Shown here: positions 1 to 5,286 of the stretch, piece by piece
Layout: each line of letters starts with the position of its first letter
Numbering within the stretch: the stretch's first letter is position 1
Origin: Robiginitomaculum sp.
Lineage (GTDB): Bacteria > Pseudomonadota > Alphaproteobacteria > Caulobacterales > Maricaulaceae
DNA length: 6,125 nucleotides
Assembly (NCBI GenBank): GCA_026982235.1
Contig: JALSHM010000027.1
Span: 1-6,125 of the forward strand
Direction: 5' to 3'
Program-made: the position numbers and the translations under genes
The notes under the pieces: generated by a model
The model's input: only the letters and a program-made list of their open reading frames with translations
Databases searched by the model: none
What the model was told of the DNA's origin: nothing

Positions 1-90
1 CTTGCGGGTGATATAGAGACCGCAACCGAAATGCTTATTAGGGGCGCTGTGGTGGACGCCGTTGGAAAAGAGGTATTTAACCATGACTAG
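1..90 (+). CDS. C-terminal end of an unidentified gene upstream of hutU (5' end outside window)
   Basis: Reading from base 1 in frame 1 gives 29 codons, beginning LAGDIETATEMLIRG and ending KEVFNHD, then a TAG stop at 88-90. The frame is open to the left edge, so this is the tail of a longer gene. The last 8 nt overlap the start of hutU in another frame (ATGACTAG holds both the hutU start and this stop), which suggests one operon and translational coupling. By position it could be another histidine-utilisation gene, but the tail matches no Hut protein end that I can recall, so I give no function. That the frame is coding is inferred from the tight overlap and ordinary amino-acid composition. 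Confidence 0.6.
   Translation, partial: LAGDIETATEMLIRGAVVDAVGKEVFNHD
68..73 (+). promoter_or_regulatory. Ribosome binding site of hutU
   Basis: AAGAGG lies 9 nt before the ATG at 83 and inside the 3' end of the upstream reading frame. It supports ATG 83 over the in-frame TTG at 62, which has no such site and would add seven residues not found at the normal start of the family. Confidence 0.6.
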
Positions 91-1747
91 ATTTAAAAAC
101 GCCCGCGCCGTTAAGGCGCCTACGGGGAATGTGCTTAACTGCAAAAGCTGGCAGACCGAAGCGCCATATAGAATGCTGATGAATAATCTGGATCCGGACA
201 TTGCCGAACACCCGGACGAACTTGTGGTTTACGGCGGTATTGGCCGGGCGGCGCGGTCATGGGCAGCATTTGATCAAATCACCAAAAGCCTGAAACAGCT
301 TGAGGGCGACGAGACACTTTTGGTGCAATCGGGAAAACCCGTCGGCGTGTTTAGAACCCACGCAGAAGCCCCGCGCGTGCTTATTGCCAACTCAAACCTT
401 GTGCCTCATTGGGCGACTTGGGATCATTTTAACGAGCTGGATAAAAAAGGCTTGATGATGTACGGGCAAATGACGGCGGGTTCATGGATTTATATTGGCA
501 CCCAAGGGATTGTCCAAGGGACTTATGAAACTTTTGTCGAAGCCGGGCGGCAACATTATGGCGGCGATTTGACCGGGCGCTGGATACTCACCGCTGGCCT
601 CGGCGGCATGGGCGGCGCCCAACCCTTGGCCGCGACCATGGCGGGAGCAAGCTGTCTCGCGGTAGAATGCGACGAGACCCGCATAGATTTCCGCCTGCGC
701 ACAGGATATGTGGATGCCAAAGCCAAAACTTTGGACGAAGCTCTGGCCTTTATCGAAGACGCCACCAGCAAGGGCAAAGCTTTATCGGTCGGGCTTTTGG
801 GCAATGCGGCGGATGTTTTTCCCGAAATATACAAGCGCGGTATCAGACCCGATATGGTCACAGACCAAACTTCCGCCCATGACCCCGTCAATGGTTATTT
901 GCCCCAAGGTTGGACAATGGCGGAATGGATTAGCAAGCGTGCGAGCGATAAAAAAGCTGTGGAAAAGGCCGCCTGCGCATCTATGAAAATTCACGTTGGG
1001 GCCATGCTGGACTTTGAAAAATCCGGTGTGCCAACATTCGACTACGGCAATAATATACGCCAAGTGGCTTATGATGAGGGCCTTAACAATGCGTTCGATT
1101 TTCCGGGTTTTGTACCCGCCTATATCCGGCCTTTATTTTGCAAAGGTATAGGTCCGTTTCGTTGGGCGGCTTTGTCCGGTGACCCTGAAGACATTTACAA
1201 AACCGACGCCAAGGTCAAAGAGCTTATCCCCGATAATCCGCACCTGCATAACTGGCTCGATATGGCTCGCGAGCGTATTCAGTTCCAAGGCCTGCCCGCC
1301 CGCATATGCTGGGTTGGTTTGGGCGAACGGCACAAGCTTGGCCTCGCCTTTAACGAAATGGTGCGCACGGGCGAATTATCCGCCCCCGTGGTCATAGGCC
1401 GCGATCATTTGGACAGCGGCTCGGTTGCCAGCCCCAACCGCGAAACGGAAAGCATGAAAGATGGCAGCGACGCGGTGTCTGACTGGCCATTGCTCAACGC
1501 ACTGCTCAATACCGCCAGCGGTGCCACTTGGGTTAGCCTGCACCACGGCGGCGGTGTCGGCATGGGTTTTTCCCAACATAGCGGCATCGTCATCTGCGCT
1601 GACGGCACCGAAGCGGCTGCCCGCAAGCTAGAGCGCGTCCTATGGAACGACCCGGCAACAGGCGTCATGCGCCACGCCGACGCAGGCTACGAAATCGCCA
1701 AAAAATGCGCGCAGGAGCACGAACTGAACCTGCCGGGGATTTTGTGA
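83..1747 (+). CDS. hutU: Urocanate hydratase (urocanase, EC 4.2.1.49)
   Basis: Complete 554-residue enzyme, close to the usual family length of about 555. It hydrates urocanate to 4-imidazolone-5-propionate, the second step of histidine degradation in the cytosol, using tightly bound NAD+ as an electrophile rather than a redox carrier. The start MTRFKNARAVKAP is typical of the family. Visible signatures are YGGIGRAAR (50-58), the dinucleotide-binding loop GLGGMGGAQP (172-181), E195 and R200 near the NAD site, DQTSAHDP (261-268), DYGNN (320-324), the RICWVGLGER block (407-416) with C409 matching the conserved active-site cysteine (Cys410 in Pseudomonas putida), and HHGGGVGMGFSQHSG (487-501). 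All key blocks are present, so it should be active. It overlaps the upstream gene by 8 nt and appears to end its operon. No Hut repressor site is visible, because the operon promoter lies outside the window. Confidence 0.97.
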   Translation: MTRFKNARAVKAPTGNVLNCKSWQTEAPYRMLMNNLDPDIAEHPDELVVYGGIGRAARSWAAFDQITKSLKQLEGDETLLVQSGKPVGVFRTHAEAPRVLIANSNLVPHWATWDHFNELDKKGLMMYGQMTAGSWIYIGTQGIVQGTYETFVEAGRQHYGGDLTGRWILTAGLGGMGGAQPLAATMAGASCLAVECDETRIDFRLRTGYVDAKAKTLDEALAFIEDATSKGKALSVGLLGNAADVFPEIYKRGIRPDMVTDQTSAHDPVNGYLPQGWTMAEWISKRASDKKAVEKAACASMKIHVGAMLDFEKSGVPTFDYGNNIRQVAYDEGLNNAFDFPGFVPAYIRPLFCKGIGPFRWAALSGDPEDIYKTDAKVKELIPDNPHLHNWLDMARERIQFQGLPARICWVGLGERHKLGLAFNEMVRTGELSAPVVIGRDHLDSGSVASPNRETESMKDGSDAVSDWPLLNALLNTASGATWVSLHHGGGVGMGFSQHSGIVICADGTEAAARKLERVLWNDPATGVMRHADAGYEIAKKCAQEHELNLPGIL

Positions 1748-1774
1748 TTTATCCCGCACTCATATTTTTCTTTT
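1736..1774 (+). terminator. Weak candidate terminator at the hutU 3' end
   Basis: GGGAT (1736-1740) and ATCCC (1751-1755) can form a 5-bp stem with a 10-nt loop spanning the hutU stop codon. A bulged G would allow one more pair (C1734-G1756). A T-rich tract (ATTTTTCTTTT) begins only about 9 nt after the stem, so this is not a classical intrinsic terminator. It is the only hairpin plus T-tract I see behind hutU. Confidence 0.25.
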
Positions 1775-1786
1775 GTCCCTCGTGTT

Positions 1787-1972
1787 TTGGGCATCTTCTT
1801 TTGGAATAAAAAGACAGGCAATGCATCTCTAGGTCAATGGGGCAATGAGGTTGACCGTAGCTCAAAACCCAAAACATTTGTATTCTATCAGGTTATGTGG
1901 CTAACTTCATTTGTGTTCTTTGTATTACTTGGCAGTCTGTCAATATATCAGTCTTACTTCCTAACTACTTGA
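1787..1972 (+). CDS. Doubtful short ORF, possible single-pass membrane protein or gene remnant
   Basis: A 61-codon ORF starting at TTG with no Shine-Dalgarno-like sequence before it. The first half is polar (WNKKTGNASLGQWGNEVDRS). The second half is strongly hydrophobic (residues about 32-57, including FYQVMWLTSFVFFVLLGSL), consistent with one transmembrane helix near the C-terminus. The frame is the same as hutU and stays open from the hutU stop to 1972 without any ATG at a plausible start; the only in-frame ATG lies in the hydrophobic part. G+C is 38% over 1801-1980, well below hutU. It could be a real small membrane protein with a weak start, the decayed end of a lost gene, or chance. I do not recognise the family. 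Confidence 0.25.
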   Translation: MGIFFWNKKTGNASLGQWGNEVDRSSKPKTFVFYQVMWLTSFVFFVLLGSLSIYQSYFLTT

Positions 1973-1999
1973 CGAGCGAATCAACTTTGTGCGAATCAT
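1969..1999 (+). promoter_or_regulatory. Weak promoter candidate for the MarR-NlpC/P60 unit
   Basis: TTGACG (1969-1974) resembles a -35 box at five of six positions. AATCAT (1994-1999) matches the -10 consensus at four of six, with a long 19-nt spacer. This would place the transcript start near 2006 and leave a short leader before the ribosome binding site at 2022. The position is sensible but the match is poor. Confidence 0.22.
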
Positions 2000-2021
2000 T
2001 GGGTTAAGTGATTTGTTTTTT

Positions 2022-2026
2022 GGGAG
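2022..2026 (+). promoter_or_regulatory. Ribosome binding site deciding the start of the MarR-like gene
   Basis: GGGAG lies 5 nt before GTG at 2032. The in-frame upstream starts, GTG 2008 and TTG 2020, have no comparable site, so GTG 2032 is preferred. Confidence 0.5.
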
Positions 2027-2031
2027 TTTGC

Positions 2032-2418
2032 GTGCGAGGTCGAGGCGATATTTTAAACCGCGCAGAGGCGTTGCAGCTTTGGCACCGGGTTAATCTTGGT
2101 GTGGTGCTGAGTGCGCATCCGGAATTAAGTGCGCGGCAAATGGCTGTTTTGACCACCGTTTATTTGGAAGCTGGGCCTCACACTGTGCGGTCTTTGGCTG
2201 GGCGATTAAACATTACGATTTCTCCGGTCACCCGTGCCCTTGATACGCTGGGACGGTACGGTTTTGTTGATAGGGGTCCAGACCCTGCGGATAAGCGTTC
2301 GGTTTTGGTATTGCGGACTGCGCTAGGTTCGCGTTATCTCTCAAGCTTTGCTGAGCGCATTCGCTTTGAAGCTCAAACCGTGAAAGCGCCGAAAACCGAA
2401 AGAACAAAGGTCGCCTAA
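2032..2418 (+). CDS. MarR-like winged helix-turn-helix transcriptional regulator
   Basis: A 128-residue DNA-binding protein when started at GTG 2032; starting at GTG 2008 would add eight residues including two cysteines. Helix 1 (about 8-29) is followed by ELSARQMAVLTTVYLE (31-46), then the recognition helix-turn-helix TVRSLAGRLNITISPVTRAL (51-70) and DTLGRYGFVDR (71-81). The wing DPADKRSVLVLR (84-95) resembles the MarR-family DPxDRR motif. Only about 30 residues follow the wing and the tail is charged (KAPKTERTKVA), so the C-terminal dimerisation helices are shorter than in classical MarR proteins of about 140-150 residues. Its stop (TAA 2416-2418) directly abuts the ATG of the NlpC/P60 gene, so the two are surely co-transcribed. 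The ligand and target genes are unknown; autoregulation of this unit is a reasonable guess only. Confidence 0.85.
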   Translation: MRGRGDILNRAEALQLWHRVNLGVVLSAHPELSARQMAVLTTVYLEAGPHTVRSLAGRLNITISPVTRALDTLGRYGFVDRGPDPADKRSVLVLRTALGSRYLSSFAERIRFEAQTVKAPKTERTKVA

Positions 2419-3288
2419 ATGAACACACCAGACCCCCGCATTACGCCTTACAAACCAGACCTTGCGGCGGCGCATTTAAAAGGCAAAGTCGAAGCTAAAA
2501 ACTACGGCGATGCTATCTGTCACCAAGTCATGATGCCCGTTATCCCCCTACACAAAGCCCCGGCCAGTGCCAGCATGATGGACACACAATTATTACTGGG
2601 GACGGAATTTGACATTTATGACATCCATAATGGCTGGGCTTGGGGGCAAGAAGTTCAGCGAGGCGGAAAAGGCTATGTCGGCTATGTCCCCAATATGGCT
2701 TTGGCACGGGGCGCGGCAGCGCCCACCCACCGTATCAGTGCAATCCGCGCACCAGTATTTATTAAACCTGATTTAAAAACCGCGATCCGCACAACTTTGC
2801 CGCTGAACGCTAAATTGTCGGTAGACGGGCGGGATGGGGATTATTACCGTATCCCCGATATGGGTTATGTGCATCGCCATCACATCAATGCCATAAAAGA
2901 TGCATCTGAGGATTTCGTTTCCATTGCAGAGCTACATCTTGGCCTGCCTTATGTTTGGGGTGGGATTAGTCCGGACGGCGTAGATTGTTCCGGCCTGGTG
3001 CAGACATCCCTACGCGCGGTTGGCAAAGACGCCCTGCGCGATGCAGATATGCAAGAAGCGACAATCGGTACAGAAATTGCCAAAGACGCAGGATTAAAAC
3101 GCGGCGACCTTATATTCTGGAAAGGCCATGTGGGCATGATGCGAGATGCCGAGACATTACTGCACGCTAATGCATACCATATGAAAGTTGCCAGCGAACC
3201 CCTAGCCGATGCCATCACCCGCATAGAAAAAACAGCAGGACCAGTGACATCAATTAGGCGGCTCCAAGGATTGCATAATGGGAAATGA
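2419..3288 (+). CDS. Cytosolic NlpC/P60 (C40) peptidase with SH3-like domains
   Basis: A 289-residue cysteine peptidase, probably a gamma-D-glutamyl-diamino-acid endopeptidase that cleaves murein peptides. The N-terminus (MNTPDPRITPYKPDLAAAHL) has no signal peptide or membrane segment, so it should act in the cytosol on recycled cell-wall peptides. Two SH3-like modules are likely at about 35-98 and 105-160, judged by GTEFDIYDIHNGWAWGQ (61-77), GYVGYVP (85-91) and DGDYYRIPDMGYVHRHH (139-155). The catalytic domain starts near 165 and contains LPYVWGG (176-182), DCSGL with nucleophile C190, GDLIFWKGHVGM with H237, and LLHAN with the probable third triad residue H249. The architecture matches the bacterial dipeptidyl-peptidase SH3 plus NlpC/P60 family. 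AAAGG at 2406-2410 within the regulator gene serves as ribosome binding site. The end overlaps the next gene by 11 nt. Fold and catalytic type are clear; the exact substrate is inferred. Confidence 0.93.
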   Translation: MNTPDPRITPYKPDLAAAHLKGKVEAKNYGDAICHQVMMPVIPLHKAPASASMMDTQLLLGTEFDIYDIHNGWAWGQEVQRGGKGYVGYVPNMALARGAAAPTHRISAIRAPVFIKPDLKTAIRTTLPLNAKLSVDGRDGDYYRIPDMGYVHRHHINAIKDASEDFVSIAELHLGLPYVWGGISPDGVDCSGLVQTSLRAVGKDALRDADMQEATIGTEIAKDAGLKRGDLIFWKGHVGMMRDAETLLHANAYHMKVASEPLADAITRIEKTAGPVTSIRRLQGLHNGK

Positions 3289-3685
3289 TATTTCAGGACG
3301 CTGGAGCGGTATATATTATTATCCTCAAAACTCAAATATCAACATATCATCTGTTCCATTTGAAGCCATGCTACAACAATTTGGCAATACTCTTGGCGGC
3401 AGGATAACAGAAGAAAATACGTTCGCACCTCTTGGCGGATCGGTTTTAGAAGCGAAAATTAGTGGCTATATTGTGGGTGGAATTGTCAGTTTTTCGAAAA
3501 CGTACAATAGCGGTGTAAACGCGTCACATACTGTAGATTATCATGGATATCTTACGGGCAAGGGCAAAACAATCAGCGGGCATTGGCAAATAGAAGATTG
3601 GACAGGCACTTTTACCATGCACCGAAAAACGGAAAATAAACAACCAATAAAAAAGGCCGTCATAAAGCAAGCCGCTAATGCATAG
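3278..3685 (+). CDS. Conserved-looking beta-rich protein of unknown function
   Basis: A 135-residue protein with no signal peptide, membrane segment or recognisable catalytic motif. It begins inside the end of the NlpC/P60 gene (11-nt overlap), with AAGGA at 3266-3270 as ribosome binding site, so the two are coupled. Predicted beta strands dominate: SGRWSGIYYYP (6-16), PFEAMLQQFGNTLGGRITE (27-45), ISGYIVGGIVSFSKTY (61-76), VDYHGYLTGKGKTISGHW (86-103) and DWTGTFTMHR (107-116). The opening GRWSGIY and the closing GHW...WTGTF are similar strand motifs, as in small closed barrels of lipocalin or avidin type, but that fold is only a guess. I recall similar short proteins (GRWSGxxxYP start, WxGTFxM end) in other alphaproteobacteria, without assigned function. 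The tail (117-135) is basic and probably disordered. G+C is about 41% over 3301-3660, clearly lower than hutU, which may reflect composition or transfer. Confidence 0.8.
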   Translation: MGNDISGRWSGIYYYPQNSNINISSVPFEAMLQQFGNTLGGRITEENTFAPLGGSVLEAKISGYIVGGIVSFSKTYNSGVNASHTVDYHGYLTGKGKTISGHWQIEDWTGTFTMHRKTENKQPIKKAVIKQAANA

Positions 3686-3698
3686 GGGCTCTAAGCCC
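3686..3698. terminator. Small hairpin between convergent genes, possible weak bidirectional terminator
   Basis: GGGCT (3686-3690) and AGCCC (3694-3698) form a 5-bp stem with a 3-nt loop, exactly where the plus- and minus-strand operons meet. No T-tract follows directly on either strand, so termination here is uncertain. The hairpin includes the stop codon of the minus-strand gene. Confidence 0.22.
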
Positions 3699-5286
3699 GC
3701 GATGCCTTTATTTTATCTGCGCACTTTTCGGCTATCATGATTGTGGGGGCGTTGGTATTGCCGGAAATGACTTGTGGTATGATGGAGGCATCGACAACTC
3801 GCAGACCTACGAGACCGTGGACTTTTAGGTCTGGATCAACCACTGCCATGTCGTCCACACCCATTTTACAAGTTCCAACCGGATGGTAGACCGTATCGGC
3901 GCGGTTGCGAATTTCTTCGCGCCAGTCTTCATCATTCATATTTTCACTGCTGTATAGACGTTTGCCTTTGATGGGTTCAAAAGCAGGCGCTTTGACGATT
4001 TGGTCAATGAGTTTGACGCCCTTAAGGAGAACCTCCATATCCCTATCGTCCTGCAAAAATGCCGGGTCGATGAGCGGGGCAGCGAAAGGGTCGGTGCTTG
4101 CGAGTTTTACGGTGCCGCGCGATTTGGGTCGCAGCACACAAACATGACAAGAATAGCCATGGCCGAGGTGAGATTTACGGGCATGGTCGTCGACAATGCC
4201 AACCACAAAATGGGTTTGTAAATCGGGCACTTTAATGTCGGGGCTGGAGCGATAAAACCCACCGACCTCGGCAAAGTTGGACGTGAAAATACCCGTCTTG
4301 TGTTTACGGTATGCGAATACGGCCTTAATGGCTTTATATATCCCGACCAATGAATATCCCAATGTATCGGTACTTTTGGACTTATAGGAAATAATATAAT
4401 CTATATGGTCGTGCAGGTTTTTGCCGACACCCGGTAGATGATGCACACAATCTATTCCGACTTGCGCCAATTCGTCCCTATCACCAATGCCGGAGAGCAG
4501 CAGAATTTGCGGTGAGCCAAATGCACCACCGCACAGCAAAACTTCCTGCGTCGCATTTATAGTTTTTTCTTCCCCGTTAATATTGCACTGCACACCCGTA
4601 GCCCGGCTATCTTCAATGTTAATTTTTGTGATTGTCGCATCGGTGATAACCGTGAGATTGGGTCGCGACAAATTAGGTGTCAAATAAGCTTTGGCGGCAC
4701 TGAAACGCTGGCCGTTTTTCTGGGTAACTTCATAACGGCCTGTGCCTTCGAACTGTTCGCCGTTAAAATCATCGGTTTTTGGAAGCTGGAGTTGGGCGCA
4801 AGCATCGAGATAATTTTGCCCTATTGGATTAGGCGATTGCAAATTGGCGACATTCAGAGGGCCGCCTGTCCCGCGTAAATCCGTTGCCCCCGCCTCGCGG
4901 TTTTCGGATTTTTTGAAATAGGGAAGCACATCGTCCCAGCCCCAGCCCTTTGCCCCCATATCCACCCAATTATCATAATCGGAAGAATGACCGCGAATAT
5001 AAATCATGGCATTGATGGACGAAGACCCCCCAAGGGTTTTGCCGCGCGGCTGATAGCCTTTACGCCCGTTTAAGCCCTTTTGCGGGACGGTCTCGAACCC
5101 CCAATTTAATTTGCCCGGTTTGGGCATAATCGCCGCTGCGCCGGCGGGTACATTGATAAGAAAACTATCATCTTTTGGCCCGGCCTCCAAAAGACAAACC
5201 GTCACATCCGGGTCTTCACTTAACCGTCCGGCCAAAGTACATCCAGCAGAACCCCCGCCTATTATTACATAATCATAGCTCGCCAT
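3691..5286 (-). CDS. FAD-dependent GMC-family oxidoreductase (choline/alcohol dehydrogenase-like)
   Basis: A complete 531-residue flavoenzyme of the glucose-methanol-choline family, most like BetA-type choline and alcohol dehydrogenases, which oxidise an alcohol to an aldehyde and pass electrons to the respiratory chain or another acceptor. The FAD-binding Rossmann motif is GGGSAG (10-15), with E34 at the end of the second strand as ribose ligand. GMC signature 1 is RGKTLGGSSSINAMIYIRGH (81-100) and signature 2 is GAFGSPQILLLSGIG (254-268). The catalytic histidine is H468 in YHPVGTCKMG, and the paired active-site position is N510 in SGNTNAPT. The residue aligned with the FAD-linked histidine of choline oxidase appears to be I91, so FAD is probably not covalently bound. 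No signal peptide is seen. AGGAG (5292-5296) lies 5 nt before the ATG. The gene overlaps the upstream amidohydrolase by 14 nt. No other betaine genes are present, so choline as substrate is not supported by context; AlkJ-like aliphatic alcohol oxidation is equally possible. Confidence 0.93.
   Translation of the reverse strand: MASYDYVIIGGGSAGCTLAGRLSEDPDVTVCLLEAGPKDDSFLINVPAGAAAIMPKPGKLNWGFETVPQKGLNGRKGYQPRGKTLGGSSSINAMIYIRGHSSDYDNWVDMGAKGWGWDDVLPYFKKSENREAGATDLRGTGGPLNVANLQSPNPIGQNYLDACAQLQLPKTDDFNGEQFEGTGRYEVTQKNGQRFSAAKAYLTPNLSRPNLTVITDATITKINIEDSRATGVQCNINGEEKTINATQEVLLCGGAFGSPQILLLSGIGDRDELAQVGIDCVHHLPGVGKNLHDHIDYIISYKSKSTDTLGYSLVGIYKAIKAVFAYRKHKTGIFTSNFAEVGGFYRSSPDIKVPDLQTHFVVGIVDDHARKSHLGHGYSCHVCVLRPKSRGTVKLASTDPFAAPLIDPAFLQDDRDMEVLLKGVKLIDQIVKAPAFEPIKGKRLYSSENMNDEDWREEIRNRADTVYHPVGTCKMGVDDMAVVDPDLKVHGLVGLRVVDASIIPQVISGNTNAPTIMIAEKCADKIKASRA

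Larger units (their letters stand above)
1748..2031. other. AT-rich intergenic region between hutU and the MarR-like gene
   Basis: This 284-nt gap separates two plus-strand units. It contains the doubtful 61-codon ORF, a T-rich stretch directly after hutU, and a weak promoter candidate near its right end. I see no tRNA, no direct-repeat array and no long inverted repeat. Because a regulator gene follows directly, any autoregulatory operator would be expected here, but no clear palindrome stands out. Confidence 0.6.

Noticed and set aside
62..82. In-frame TTG at 62 as the hutU start
   Set aside because: It adds seven residues before the family-typical MTRF start and has no ribosome binding site, whereas ATG 83 has AAGAGG at good spacing.
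556..1668. Several open frames antisense or out of frame inside hutU (for example 556-891, 782-1063 and 1405-1668 on the minus strand)
   Set aside because: The hutU protein is intact and highly family-like through this region; the other frames give low-complexity, non-domain-like products typical of shadow frames in G+C-rich coding DNA.
1851..1886. TTGACC at 1851 with TATTCT at 1881 as a promoter
   Set aside because: The spacer is 24 nt, too long for a sigma-70-type promoter.
2008..2031. GTG at 2008 as the start of the MarR-like gene
   Set aside because: No Shine-Dalgarno sequence precedes it; GGGAG sits 5 nt before the in-frame GTG at 2032.
2949..3335. Minus-strand 128-codon frame opposite the NlpC/P60 catalytic domain
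   Set aside because: It overlaps the conserved Cys/His motif region and shows no domain features of its own.
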